Source: JBGQOJ01 sp052119585
GTDB lineage: Bacteria > Pseudomonadota > Alphaproteobacteria > Rhodobacterales > Rhodobacteraceae
Length of the DNA stretch: 64,000 bases
Direction of reading: 5' to 3'
Assembly (NCBI RefSeq): GCF_052119585.1
Contig: NZ_JBGQOJ010000001.1
Location: 620,001 to 684,000, forward strand
How positions within the stretch are numbered: the stretch's first letter is position 1; the number at the start of each line of letters is the position of its first letter. Both the position numbers and the translations under genes were made by a program. Below are positions 1-8,880 of the stretch, piece after piece. Below the pieces are notes generated by a model that searched no databases, was not told the origin of the DNA, and saw only the letters and a list, made by a program, of their open reading frames with translations.

Positions 1-65
1 GGGCCCCGCAAATGGCTCTGGTCGAACGCACGCTGATCAGAATCGCAATGTTGGGGCAACGCTGA
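1..65. other. left edge, no complete gene
   Basis: All that remains upstream of the first gene. Plus-strand frame 1 stops at 34-36 and frame 3 stops at 33-35 and again at 63-65, so an upstream plus-strand gene could end here. The fragment is too short to identify. Confidence 0.4.
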
Positions 66-656
66 ATGTACAAAGTCATCGGCAACATCCGCACCCGCAC
101 GCTGCGTGTTCTATGGGTTCTCAACGAACTGGAACAGCCCTTTGCGCATGTGGCCGCGGTCCCCGGCAGCGCAGAGGCAAAAGCCGCGAACCCCTCTGGC
201 AAGGTGCCGGTGCTGCTGGACGGCGGTGCCTGTCTTACGGATTCCACCGCCATCATCCAATACCTTGCCGACAAGCACGGCACACTTACCTTTCCGGCAG
301 GCACGATAGATCGGGCGCGCCAGGACGGCTTTACCCAGATGATCCTCGACGAAGTTGACGGCGCCCTGTGGACTGCCGCGCGCCACAGCTTTGTCCTGCC
401 GGAAGATATGCGGATCGCCGAAATCAAGCCCTCGCTCAAATGGGAGTTCGCGCGCGCGCTCTCGCGCCTTTCGGGGCAACTCGGCGACAAGGCCTTTCTG
501 ATGGGCGACACGATGACTGTGCCCGACATCATTCTTGCCCATTGTCTTGGCTGGGCGACCTCGGCGGGTTTTCCTGTCGAAGACGCCAATCTTCAGGCCT
601 ACGCCGCGCGCCTGCGTGATCGCGCCGCATTCAAGGCGTCGATGGGCGCGGCCTGA
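66..656 (+). CDS. glutathione S-transferase family protein
   Basis: A 196-residue soluble protein with a GST fold. The N-terminal thioredoxin-like half (about 1-75) has the glutathione-site pattern N-P-S-G-K-V-P-V-L followed by D-S-T-A-I-I-Q-Y-L, where the Asp-Ser pair normally binds the gamma-glutamyl group of glutathione. The rest is a helical C-terminal domain. The N-terminal stretch R-T-R-T-L-R-V-L-W places Thr/Arg where many GSTs have Ser or Cys. GSTs conjugate or reduce electrophiles with glutathione; the substrate here cannot be inferred. The gene is monocistronic and converges on the flavoprotein gene, with a hairpin between them. Length is near the usual 200-210 residues. Confidence 0.85.
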   Translation: MYKVIGNIRTRTLRVLWVLNELEQPFAHVAAVPGSAEAKAANPSGKVPVLLDGGACLTDSTAIIQYLADKHGTLTFPAGTIDRARQDGFTQMILDEVDGALWTAARHSFVLPEDMRIAEIKPSLKWEFARALSRLSGQLGDKAFLMGDTMTVPDIILAHCLGWATSAGFPVEDANLQAYAARLRDRAAFKASMGAA

Positions 657-660
657 TACT

Positions 661-702
661 TTGTTCCAAAAATACTCTCGCCGAAGGCGTTCTGCCTTCG
701 GC
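661..702 (+). repeat. dispersed intergenic repeat, short copy R1
   Basis: Short member of a repeat family seen four times in this window. It has the core A-rich block ending AAAAATACTCTCGCC (about 668-682), shared with copies near 8925 and 29985. It runs directly into a perfect hairpin at 680-702. It lies between two convergent genes. Confidence 0.6.
680..702. terminator. bidirectional terminator hairpin between GST and flavoprotein genes
   Basis: GCCGAAGGC (680-688) pairs perfectly with GCCTTCGGC (694-702) around a 5-nt loop. The flanks are A-rich on the left and T-rich on the right (CCTATTTT at about 706-713), which suits termination from either side of this convergent pair. Confidence 0.6.
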
Positions 703-706
703 AATC

Positions 707-1891
707 CTATTTTACGTGGTAGGCCGCCGCATGCTGTCCGGCCCAACGTCCTGTGGCAAGGCAGGCGGTGATCAGGTAACCGCCCGTTGGCGCCTCCCAA
801 TCCAGCATTTCGCCGGCGCAGAATACACCAGGCGCTGACTTTAGCATCAGCCCCTCGTTCATTGCCGCAAAAGGCACGCCGCCAGCGGTTGAAATTGCCT
901 CGTCGATCGGGCGCAGACCGGTGTGTTTGACCGGTAGCTTCTTGATCAACTGCACCAGCATTTCACCGCTTGGCAGGGGGCGGCCGAATTCCATCAACAG
1001 GGCCATACGCGCCGGATCCAGCTTTAGCGCCTTGCGGATATGGTTGACCACGGTGTCCTTGCCACGCGGACGCGCAAGGCGTTCGGCAACCTTTCCATGC
1101 GTCCAGTCAGGCATCAGGTCAAGGGTCAGGTCCGCACCGGTGCGGACCGCCTTCGACACGGCGTAGATGCCGCCGCCTTCCAGCCCGCGCTTTGAAATCA
1201 CGAACTCGCCGCGCACCGGATCGCCCGCATTCAGCGCAACACCTTTAACCGGTGTCCCGAACAGCGGGGCCATATGGGGCGACCATTCCACCGAAACCCC
1301 GGCGTTCGCGGGCTGGAAAGGCGACAGGGCGACGCCGCGCTCCTCCAGCAGGGCGGACCATGCCCCGTCAGAGCCCAGTCTGGCCCAACTCGCGCCGCCT
1401 AACGCCAGAACAGTCACCGCAGGGCGCAGCACCTGCGGGCCGTCCGGCGTGGCAAACGCGAAACCACCATCGTCCCATCCCACCCAACGCCAGCGCGTCT
1501 TGACCTCGACGCCCAGCGCGGCCAATCGGCCCAGCCACGCCCGCAACAGGGGCGATGCCTTCATCGTTTTCGGAAAGACGCGACCGGATGTGCCGGTAAA
1601 GACCTCTTGCCCCAATCCCCTTGCCCAATCCTGAACCGCAATCGGATTGAACGCACGGATCATGGGCCGGATCACCCAACGAGCCTCGCCGAAAACAGGC
1701 TCTAACAAGGCCATATCTTCGTCTTTGGTCAGGTTCAGGCCCGATTTTCCGGCCATCAGGAATTTACGCCCGACCGACGGCTTCGCCTCGACGATCAACA
1801 CCTTGCGCCCCGCCTTGGCCAGTTCCTCGGCGGCCATAAGGCCCGCCGGACCAGATCCGATCACCAAAGCGTCGATTGCGATATCATTCAT
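707..1891 (-). CDS. HI0933/TIGR03862-type NAD(P)/FAD-dependent oxidoreductase
   Basis: A 394-residue flavoprotein. The N-terminus carries the dinucleotide-binding motif V-I-G-S-G-P-A-G-L-M-A-A-E-E (about residues 10-23). It continues with the family signature G-R-K-F-L-M-A-G-K-S-G-L-N-L-T and ends with C-A-G-E-M-L-D-W-E-A-P-T-G-G-Y near the C-terminus, typical of BaiN/HI0933 flavoproteins. The family binds FAD; the physiological substrate is mostly unknown. Its ATG overlaps the stop of the upstream MscS gene in an ATGA (1888-1891), so the two are probably translationally coupled, although the functions have no obvious link. Length is normal. Confidence 0.88.
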   Translation of the reverse strand: MNDIAIDALVIGSGPAGLMAAEELAKAGRKVLIVEAKPSVGRKFLMAGKSGLNLTKDEDMALLEPVFGEARWVIRPMIRAFNPIAVQDWARGLGQEVFTGTSGRVFPKTMKASPLLRAWLGRLAALGVEVKTRWRWVGWDDGGFAFATPDGPQVLRPAVTVLALGGASWARLGSDGAWSALLEERGVALSPFQPANAGVSVEWSPHMAPLFGTPVKGVALNAGDPVRGEFVISKRGLEGGGIYAVSKAVRTGADLTLDLMPDWTHGKVAERLARPRGKDTVVNHIRKALKLDPARMALLMEFGRPLPSGEMLVQLIKKLPVKHTGLRPIDEAISTAGGVPFAAMNEGLMLKSAPGVFCAGEMLDWEAPTGGYLITACLATGRWAGQHAAAYHVK

Positions 1892-3201
1892 TGCGGAAAC
1901 CCGCCTTTTATTTCGACCACGCGATGCGGGTATGGAATTTCAATGCCAGCGTCCTTCAATGTGTTCCAGATCACGAACAACACATCGGACGTGTATTTGT
2001 TTTTGCCGTCGTCCAGACCGTTCACCCAGAACTCCAACGCGAAATCAATGCCGCTGTCACCAAATCCGCGCAGTTCGCAGTCGGGCCGGTGATCGTCTTT
2101 CAGAATACCGGGCAGCTTTGCCACGGCTTTGGTGATCAGATCGGGCACCAGATTGATGTCAGTATCATAGCTGACGGAAAACGGTGCCTCGTAGCGTTTT
2201 GCAGACCCTGCGTCGGAATAGTTGATCACCCGTGTGGTAATGAAATCCTCGTTCGGAACAGCGATCCATTTGCCGTCGAAGGTTTCCAGAATCGCCGCGC
2301 GGGCGGTCATTTTGACAATCGTTCCCGCCTCTCCCCCGTCCAGCTCGACGTAGTCGCCGACGGTTGCCTGCCCTTCGAGCAAAAGGATCACACCGGAGAT
2401 GAAGTTCGACGCGATCTTTTGCAGGCCAAAACCCAGACCGACACCGATGGCACCGCCCAGAACCGCCAAGGTGCCAAGGTCGACACCGATGATGTTCATC
2501 AACAACAGGAACGCCGCGCCGAAAATCGCAATTTCGACGGCTTTGGCGGCCAGTTCGCGCGTTGCGGGGCGCATTTCCTGCTTGCCGATATAGTCCGCAC
2601 TTTGCCGGTTGGACCAGTTTCCAAGCCAGATCAGGATACTGCCCGCAATGGCACCGCGCACCAGTGACATGGCAGAAAAGCGGATATTGCCAAGGCCCAG
2701 CGTCAACTCTTCCAGATAGGTCGACACCTCGTCCAGAATGCCCAGCGCATATAGCCCCGCGACAGGGACCAGCACAAAGCGCCCCAGAAGCTTAAGAAAC
2801 GGATCCTGTAGGATCGTTTGCACAAGGATACGCGCCGCAAAGAACAGGAACACCCGCTTGCCAAAGGCGATCACGGCGCCCGACCCGAACAGCGACCGCG
2901 TGATCTGCTCTCCGATACCGGTAAAGGCATAGGCAAGGACCGGCATGATCAGCGGCAAGAAGATCAGGATGAAACGGCGACCTTTGGCAATAAGATGCGT
3001 CTGGTCGGCGGGCGGCGTGATCAGCGAGACCAAAGCGCGGGTCAACCGCCGCGATACAAGCACCGCCAGAAAATAAGCCACCAGAAGAATGGCAAACTGC
3101 GACCAGGCGGCGGGGCTTAACAACCACCCCGCAGCCAGATCCCATGCCTGATTCAGATACCCCATCGCCTGGGTCACAAGTTCTGATTGACCGTCCATCA
3201 T
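1888..3201 (-). CDS. mechanosensitive ion channel, MscS family
   Basis: A 437-residue inner-membrane protein. Several hydrophobic segments in the first 270 residues are followed by the MscS pore helix, G-G-A-I-G-V-G-L-G-F-G-L-Q-K-I-A-S-N-F, and then a soluble C-terminal beta/alpha domain. Larger MscS relatives like this open under membrane tension and release osmolytes during hypo-osmotic shock. I place the start at the Met-Met pair (3201/3198); the in-frame region upstream looks non-coding (Lys/Cys-rich, not membrane-like). It overlaps the flavoprotein gene downstream by 4 bp. Confidence 0.87.
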   Translation of the reverse strand: MMDGQSELVTQAMGYLNQAWDLAAGWLLSPAAWSQFAILLVAYFLAVLVSRRLTRALVSLITPPADQTHLIAKGRRFILIFLPLIMPVLAYAFTGIGEQITRSLFGSGAVIAFGKRVFLFFAARILVQTILQDPFLKLLGRFVLVPVAGLYALGILDEVSTYLEELTLGLGNIRFSAMSLVRGAIAGSILIWLGNWSNRQSADYIGKQEMRPATRELAAKAVEIAIFGAAFLLLMNIIGVDLGTLAVLGGAIGVGLGFGLQKIASNFISGVILLLEGQATVGDYVELDGGEAGTIVKMTARAAILETFDGKWIAVPNEDFITTRVINYSDAGSAKRYEAPFSVSYDTDINLVPDLITKAVAKLPGILKDDHRPDCELRGFGDSGIDFALEFWVNGLDDGKNKYTSDVLFVIWNTLKDAGIEIPYPHRVVEIKGGFPQ

Positions 3202-3279
3202 GGCCCCATCGTTAATCTTGGTCCCTGTTACACACTTACAGGGGCCACGCAAAGGCACACAATTTGGTCCGGGATCTGG

Positions 3280-3888
3280 TCAGACGCACATCGCCTTTAT
3301 CGCTGCCACATGCGCGGGGGTCGCAGACAGCGCGTCGGTGGCCAGCGCCCGCGCATCGTCGATCAGCGTCTCTTTCGGGATGATCCGATCGATCAGCCCG
3401 AACGACAGCGCCTCGATCGCGGTCAGTTTGGCGCCACCCATCAACACCAGCCTGGCGCGCGACGGGCCGACCAGTGCGACCATTCGCGCGGGATCACTCG
3501 GCTGGGGCAAAAAGCCCAGCTTCATCACGGGGTAAAAGAACTTTGCGTCGGGCACGCCAAGCCGCAGATCACAGGCCAGCGCCATGCCGAATGCGCCCCC
3601 TGCCAGCGTCCCGTTCAGGGCGGCGATTGTCAGGCAGGGCAGTGCGGCGATCGCGCCCGATAACCGTTCCCAGACCGGATCAGTCGCCAGACCGGCGCGC
3701 GCCTCGTCCAGATCGGCCCCCGCGCTGAACACCTTTCCCGCGCCGGTCAGGATCAACGCCTGCGCGCCTTGCGCGGTTTCGGCAATGTCGGCCAATTGTT
3801 CCAGCATGGCGCGGGTGACAGAGTTGGCCTTATCGGGACGGTTGATCGTTACGATCCAAAGCCCGCCCTCCTTCGAGACCTCTATCAT
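3280..3888 (-). CDS. short enoyl-CoA hydratase/isomerase family protein lacking the usual catalytic glutamates
   Basis: A 202-residue crotonase-fold protein. It has the oxyanion-hole strand L-T-G-A-G-K-V-F-S-A-G-A-D-L (about 47-60) and the second signature G-T-L-A-G-G-A-F-G-M-A (93-103). Aligned by eye to mitochondrial ECH, Glu144 corresponds to Gly101 and Glu164 to Val121, so ordinary hydration of enoyl-CoA is unlikely; isomerase, thioesterase or another acyl-CoA reaction is possible. It is shorter than the usual 255-260 residues and lacks the C-terminal helical tail. The start at 3888 forms an ATGA overlap (3885-3888) with the stop of the upstream SDR gene, so the two form a coupled operon. 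Confidence 0.82.
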   Translation of the reverse strand: MIEVSKEGGLWIVTINRPDKANSVTRAMLEQLADIAETAQGAQALILTGAGKVFSAGADLDEARAGLATDPVWERLSGAIAALPCLTIAALNGTLAGGAFGMALACDLRLGVPDAKFFYPVMKLGFLPQPSDPARMVALVGPSRARLVLMGGAKLTAIEALSFGLIDRIIPKETLIDDARALATDALSATPAHVAAIKAMCV

Positions 3889-4640
3889 GTGTTCAGTCCA
3901 ATCTGCCGGCGAATGCTGTCGTCTCGCAATGAGATCTCCTGCCCCAGAAATCCGTCGGCCTTTTTGCCACACATCCAGACCAGAGCTTTCGCGGGCCAAT
4001 CGGCCGGAATATGGGCTGACCAATCAAGTGCCGCAACCGGGCCCACGCCGCTTTCCTTGATCTCGCGCTGCATTTCCGTGGCCACGGTTCCGGGGGATAG
4101 CCCGATCGCGCGGATGCCTTTGGACCGTCCTTCTTTATCTGCGCACATGGTCAACATAGCGGCCCCCGCTTTGGACGCGCAGTACTGGCTCCAGCCTTCC
4201 AGAGGGTTATGGGCGGCGCCCGAACTGATCGTCAGGATCGTCCCGCCCCCTGCCGCCTGCATCACCGGCATCGCCGCGCGCATGCCGTAATAGACGCCCT
4301 TCAGGTTGATGTCGATGACATGGCCCCATGCCTCGGGGTCAGATACGTCGAGCATCGAAATAGGCTCTATCACGCCCGCATTGTTGATCAGAACGTCCAA
4401 AGACCCAAATGTCTTCACGGTCACATCGACGGCACCGGCCACCTCCCAATAGCGGCTGACATCGCAGGGAATGGCGATCGCGGCATCGCCCAGTTCTCCG
4501 GCCAGGTCGGCCAGCGCCTCTCCGCTGCGGGCCAGCAGCGCAACGCGGGCACCCGCCGCGACAAACTGTCGTGCCGCCGCCGCGCCAATGCCGCGGCTTG
4601 CACCTGTAATCATAACGGTTTTTCCAGCGAGATCGGTCAT
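3885..4640 (-). CDS. short-chain dehydrogenase/reductase
   Basis: A 251-residue classical SDR. It has the Rossmann motif T-G-A-S-R-G-I-G near residue 13, the N-N-A-G strand motif, and the catalytic Ser with Y-C-A-S-K (YxxxK). These enzymes oxidise alcohols or reduce carbonyls with NAD(P)(H). A strong AGGAGG lies six bases before the ATG. It is the first gene of a two-gene operon with the crotonase-like gene, which suggests both act on acyl-CoA or related carbonyl compounds. Substrate unknown. Confidence 0.88.
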   Translation of the reverse strand: MTDLAGKTVMITGASRGIGAAAARQFVAAGARVALLARSGEALADLAGELGDAAIAIPCDVSRYWEVAGAVDVTVKTFGSLDVLINNAGVIEPISMLDVSDPEAWGHVIDINLKGVYYGMRAAMPVMQAAGGGTILTISSGAAHNPLEGWSQYCASKAGAAMLTMCADKEGRSKGIRAIGLSPGTVATEMQREIKESGVGPVAALDWSAHIPADWPAKALVWMCGKKADGFLGQEISLRDDSIRRQIGLNT

Positions 4641-4767
4641 GACATCCTCCTGTTGGTCACGCTCACGTTAGATTACGCCAAGGCACAGTTCCAGCCTCCT
4701 TGCCCCCTTGACGCTCGGGCTGGTCCGGCGGACACTACTGCCCGTATATTGGAACAAAGGTCAGAGT

Positions 4768-6282
4768 ATGCCACATTGGATGAAAATTGGCGGCACAGCC
4801 GCGATGATCTGCATTGCAGGGGCGACAACGGCGCAAGCCGATGTGACCGCACAGCAGGTTTGGGACAACTGGAAGTCAATGTTCGCGGCCTATCCAGAGC
4901 TGGAAATCACCAGCACCGAAGCCATGTCGGGCGATACCTTGACCATCAGCAATTATACGGTCCGTGCGGATACCTCCGAGGGCGGGTTCACCATGACCGT
5001 GCCCCAGATCGCATTCAAGGAAATGAACAACGGCACCGTGTCTGTCACGATGTCCGATCAATATCCGGTTCACATGGTGTCAAAGCGAGGCACGGGCGAA
5101 AAGACCGACATGACGCTGATGATTCGCCAACCCGGTCTGACGCTTGTCGCCCATGGCGACGAGGCGGACACGACCTATGATTTCTCGGCCCCCACGACCC
5201 GCATCACAATGGACAAGATGGTGGTGAACGATACCCCCGCCGATGTGGTTCTGGATGTGGCTGTCAACGGGATGGCCGGGTTCTACAACGTCAAAGGCAC
5301 CGGCGTTCAAACTGTGACATCCGCGTTCAATGCCGATACCGCAACCCTTGAAATCAAGGTCGCAGACCCGGAAAAGAATGGCACATTCGCGCTGAATGCC
5401 GATGTGGCAGACCTGAAGTCCAGTTCAGAAAGCAGCATGGGCGAGATGTTCAACAGCATGAACATGGCGGACTCGTTGAAGGCCGGATTCGAGGCTGGCG
5501 GCGTGTTCAGCCATGGCGCGATGGCCTATGATGCCTCGTTCCGCAACGAAGGCTCCAGTTCGGCGTCGAAAGGCGCGATTGCCTCGGGCACGCTCGACTT
5601 TAAGATGGGCAAGGATCAGCTGGAATATGGGGGCACATCGTCCGGTGTCGCGATCGAGATTTCGGGCACCGATATTCCGTTTCCCTCGATCAACGTTGCA
5701 CTGGCGGAAAGCGCGTTCAACCTTTTGATGCCGATCACTCGGACCGATACCCCAAAGGACTTTGGGCTACTGGTCAAACTTGCCGGCCTTTCGGTCAGTG
5801 ATGACATCTGGAACATCTTCGATCCCACCGCCGTCCTGCCACGCGATCCTGCGACACTGGTTATGGATTTCGCCGGCAGGGCGACCTGGCTCGTCGATAT
5901 TCTGAACCCCGAAGTGGCCGGAACACTGTCGGGCAAAAAACCCGGAGAGGTGCAATCCCTGACCCTGAATGATCTGACGCTGCAAATTGCGGGCGCGGAT
6001 CTGACCGGCACCGGCGATTTCACCTTCGACAACACCGATCTTGCAACATTCGACGGCTTTCCAAAGCCCACAGGCGCCATCGACCTGAAACTGGTGGGCG
6101 GCAATGGCCTGATCGACAAGCTGGTCGCGATGGGCCTGGTCCCGCAGGATCAGGCGATGGGCGCACGCATGATGATGGGGCTTTTCGCCCGCCCCGTCGA
6201 AGGTGCCGAGGATACCCTGACCTCGCAGATCGAGGTCAAGGAAGACGGATCGGTCGTAGCCAACGGTCAACGTCTGCGTTAA
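4768..6282 (+). CDS. secreted DUF2125 family protein
   Basis: A 504-residue exported protein. The start at 4768 follows an AAAGG-like ribosome site and gives a signal peptide that ends A-T-T-A-Q-A just before D-V-T. The mature part is rich in Thr, Asp and beta-strand patterns with no catalytic motif I can recognise. I assign it to DUF2125, an uncharacterised family common in alphaproteobacteria. It is divergent from the SDR gene and followed by a strong terminator, so it is probably monocistronic. The periplasmic location is inferred; the function is unknown. Confidence 0.75.
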   Translation: MPHWMKIGGTAAMICIAGATTAQADVTAQQVWDNWKSMFAAYPELEITSTEAMSGDTLTISNYTVRADTSEGGFTMTVPQIAFKEMNNGTVSVTMSDQYPVHMVSKRGTGEKTDMTLMIRQPGLTLVAHGDEADTTYDFSAPTTRITMDKMVVNDTPADVVLDVAVNGMAGFYNVKGTGVQTVTSAFNADTATLEIKVADPEKNGTFALNADVADLKSSSESSMGEMFNSMNMADSLKAGFEAGGVFSHGAMAYDASFRNEGSSSASKGAIASGTLDFKMGKDQLEYGGTSSGVAIEISGTDIPFPSINVALAESAFNLLMPITRTDTPKDFGLLVKLAGLSVSDDIWNIFDPTAVLPRDPATLVMDFAGRATWLVDILNPEVAGTLSGKKPGEVQSLTLNDLTLQIAGADLTGTGDFTFDNTDLATFDGFPKPTGAIDLKLVGGNGLIDKLVAMGLVPQDQAMGARMMMGLFARPVEGAEDTLTSQIEVKEDGSVVANGQRLR

Positions 6283-6293
6283 GCTCGACCCAA

Positions 6294-6323
6294 GGCACGG
6301 CGGACCCTCTGCCGTGCCATTTT
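6294..6323 (+). terminator. Rho-independent terminator after the DUF2125 gene
   Basis: GGCACGGC (6294-6301) pairs perfectly with GCCGTGCC (6311-6318), followed by ATTTT. It lies 11 bases after the DUF2125 stop and just upstream of the MAPEG gene. Confidence 0.8.
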
Positions 6324-6333
6324 AACAGGGCCT

Positions 6334-6729
6334 ATGATGACCGAACAGCTTCAGACTTTTGCGATCTACGTCGGGCTGAACGGCCTTATCCTGTTGTGGT
6401 TGATGACAGAGGTCGGCTTGGTGCGCGGCAGCGTCAAAGTCTCTATCGGGGACGGCGGCAGCTTTGAATTGATCCGCGTGATGCGCGGGCAGGCGAACTT
6501 TGTCGAGACGGTGCCCTATTGCCTGCTGATCCTGCTGGGCATGGCCCTGATGGGTGCGCCCGTCTGGGTGATCCATCTTTTCGCCCTACCCCTGACGATC
6601 AGCCGCATCCTGCACGGTCTGCACTTTGCAGGCCGCGGCCCGGCGGTGTTCCGCGCGATCGGTGCCGGTGTGACAATGCTTGTCCTGTTGGTCGGATCCA
6701 TCGGCGTGATCTTGCACGCGGTGCTTTAG
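6334..6729 (+). CDS. MAPEG family membrane protein
   Basis: A 131-residue integral membrane protein with about four hydrophobic segments. The signature stretch R-G-Q-A-N-F-V-E-T-V-P-Y appears near residues 50-61; this is the MAPEG pattern (R-x-x-x-A-x-x-N-x-x-E) in which residues contribute to glutathione binding. Bacterial MAPEG proteins are often glutathione-dependent transferases or peroxidases, but the activity here is unknown. The start could equally be the second Met (6337). It sits between the DUF2125 terminator and pmbA, with about 40 bp to the latter. Confidence 0.82.
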   Translation: MMTEQLQTFAIYVGLNGLILLWLMTEVGLVRGSVKVSIGDGGSFELIRVMRGQANFVETVPYCLLILLGMALMGAPVWVIHLFALPLTISRILHGLHFAGRGPAVFRAIGAGVTMLVLLVGSIGVILHAVL

Positions 6730-6769
6730 ACCATTAGATCCGTCTGGACCCTTCAAAGGAACCCGACGG

Positions 6770-8116
6770 ATGGCAAACACCCTAGAGACCCTGACAGCCG
6801 CACTGCTGGACGCCGCCCGCAAGGCCGGTGCCGATAGTGCGGATGCGATTGCGGTGGATGGAACCTCGGTCTCGATCGACGTGCTGAAGGGCAAACTGGA
6901 ACACGCCGAACGATCCGAGGGCGTCGATATCGGCCTTCGGGTGATGTTGGGCCAGCGTCAGGCCTGCGTGTCTGCCAGCGACATCAAGCCCGAAACCATG
7001 GCGCGGATGGCAGAACGCGCCGTTGCCATGGCACGCGAGGCCCCTGTTGATCCGACAGTCGGCCTTGCCGATGCCGCGCAACTGGCGCGCGACTGGGATA
7101 TCGCAACCTATGAGCTGGCCGACCCCGAAGCAGAGCCCGCAGCGGCAGAGCTGGAGGATCACGCCCGCCGTGCCGAGGCCGCGGCGCTGGAGCATCAAGG
7201 AATTTCGCAGGTCCAGGCCGCCTCTGCCGGATATGCGCAGCAACGCATGCATATCGCGGCAACCAACGGGTTCTCCGGCGGATATTCCCGCACCAGCCGG
7301 TCGATCTCTTGCGTTGCGATCACCGGATCGGGTGCCACGATGGAGCGGGACTATTACGGCGATGGCCGGATTTTTCAGGCCGATCTGGACAGCCCCGAAA
7401 CCGTCGGACGCATCGCGGCAGAGCGGACGTTGGAACGCGCCGGTGCGCGCAAACCGAAAACCGGCGCCTACCCCGTCCTGTTCGACGAACGCATAGCATC
7501 CTCGCTGATCGGCCACCTGATCGGCGCGATCAACGGGGCCTCGATCGTGCGCGGGTCCAGCTGGCTGCGCGACGCCATGGGCGAACAGGTTCTTCCCGCG
7601 CATCTGTCGATCATCGAGGATCCGCACCGCCCGCGCGCCTCTTCGTCCCGCCCTTTCGATGCCGAGGGGCTGCCAACGCAGCGCCGTGCGCTGGTCGAAA
7701 ACGGCATTCTTCGGGAATGGACGCTGGACCTTGCCAGCGCCCGCAAGCTGGGCCTGCAAAGCACGGCAAACGCATCGCGCGGCACCTCCTCGCCGCCATC
7801 CCCCGGCGCGGGCAACCTTGCCCTGACGCAGGGCACGAAAAGCCGGGCAGCGTTGCTGGCGGATATGGGCACCGGCCTGTTGATCACCTCGATGATCGGC
7901 TCTTCGATCAACCCGACCACCGGCGATTATTCGCGTGGCGCGTCAGGCTTCTGGGTCCAGAACGGAGAAATCCAATATCCCGTCAACGAATGCACAATCG
8001 CCGGCAACCTGCGGGACATGCTTCGCACAATCGTTCCCGCAAATGACGCCCGGCCGCATCTGTCGCGCGTGGTGCCATCGCTGCTGGTCGAAGGGTTGAC
8101 CCTTGCCGGCGAATGA
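6770..8116 (+). CDS. pmbA: TldD/PmbA family protein (PmbA/TldE-type)
   Basis: A 448-residue protein of the PmbA/TldE type. In enterobacteria, TldD and TldE form a metalloprotease complex that processes microcin B17 and the antitoxin CcdA. The TldE/PmbA subunit lacks the zinc-binding HExxxH, and I see none here, so this is the non-catalytic partner class. The family hallmarks are G-F-S-G-G-Y-S-R-T-S-R-S-I-S in the middle and N-P-T-T-G-D-Y-S-R-G-A-S-G-F-W near the C-terminus. A clear AAAGGAA precedes the ATG. The 3' end overlaps cysQ by 14 bp. A TldD partner is not in this window. Confidence 0.9.
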   Translation: MANTLETLTAALLDAARKAGADSADAIAVDGTSVSIDVLKGKLEHAERSEGVDIGLRVMLGQRQACVSASDIKPETMARMAERAVAMAREAPVDPTVGLADAAQLARDWDIATYELADPEAEPAAAELEDHARRAEAAALEHQGISQVQAASAGYAQQRMHIAATNGFSGGYSRTSRSISCVAITGSGATMERDYYGDGRIFQADLDSPETVGRIAAERTLERAGARKPKTGAYPVLFDERIASSLIGHLIGAINGASIVRGSSWLRDAMGEQVLPAHLSIIEDPHRPRASSSRPFDAEGLPTQRRALVENGILREWTLDLASARKLGLQSTANASRGTSSPPSPGAGNLALTQGTKSRAALLADMGTGLLITSMIGSSINPTTGDYSRGASGFWVQNGEIQYPVNECTIAGNLRDMLRTIVPANDARPHLSRVVPSLLVEGLTLAGE

Positions 8117-8873
8117 TCTTGCCCTTCTGGTCGACGCCGCGCGCGCCTCTGGCGACATCGCGATGCGCTTCTGGAATGCTGCGCCGCAGGTCTGGGATAA
8201 ACCGGACAACGCAGGTCCGGTAACAGAGGCCGACCTTGCCGTGGACAGAATGTTGCACGCGAACCTTCTGGCGGCACGTCCCGACTATGGCTGGCTGTCA
8301 GAGGAAACCACAGACAGCGATGCTCGCCTGTCCTGTGACCGGGTGTTTATCGTCGACCCGATCGACGGCACCCGCGATTTCATCGCAGGCCAGCGCACCT
8401 GGGCACATTCCATTGCGGTTGCGGAAAAAGGGCGGGTCATCGCGGCGGTGGTCTATCTTCCCCTTCACGACAAGCTTTATACCGCCACGCAACAAGGCGC
8501 TCTTCTCAACGGTCAACCGATTCGTGCAAGCGCCCCGCACGGGATCGAAGGCACGACAGTCCTGTCGAACAAGCATAATCTGACAGCACCCTTTTGGCCC
8601 AACGGCCTGCCCGCGTTCACGGCGCATTTCCGTTCGTCTCTGGCATATCGCCTGTGCCTTGTGGCAGAAGGCGCGTTCGATGCGATGCTGACGTTTCGCG
8701 ATACATGGGAATGGGACGTCGCCGCCGGCAGCCTGATCGCCGCGCAGGCGGGGGCAATCGTGACGGACCAGAACGGCCAGCCACCGACATTCAACAACCC
8801 TCACCCGCAACTGAAAGGCATGATCGCGGCCGGAAAAATGATGCATACCGCAGTCCAGACCGCCAGAGGCTGA
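8103..8873 (+). CDS. cysQ: inositol monophosphatase family, probable 3'(2'),5'-bisphosphate nucleotidase CysQ
   Basis: A 256-residue metal-dependent phosphatase. It has E-E (67-68), D-P-I-D-G-T (85-90) and a C-terminal W-E-W-D-V-A-A-G, which together form the Mg/Li-sensitive active site of the family. CysQ converts 3'-phosphoadenosine 5'-phosphate, a by-product of sulfate assimilation, to AMP. Inositol-1-phosphatase or histidinol-phosphatase relatives are alternatives, but the overall pattern fits CysQ better. The best start is a TTG inside the end of pmbA (14-bp overlap); no in-frame ATG lies nearby, so translational coupling is likely. Confidence 0.82.
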   Translation: MPANDLALLVDAARASGDIAMRFWNAAPQVWDKPDNAGPVTEADLAVDRMLHANLLAARPDYGWLSEETTDSDARLSCDRVFIVDPIDGTRDFIAGQRTWAHSIAVAEKGRVIAAVVYLPLHDKLYTATQQGALLNGQPIRASAPHGIEGTTVLSNKHNLTAPFWPNGLPAFTAHFRSSLAYRLCLVAEGAFDAMLTFRDTWEWDVAAGSLIAAQAGAIVTDQNGQPPTFNNPHPQLKGMIAAGKMMHTAVQTARG

Positions 8874-8880
8874 TCAAAAA

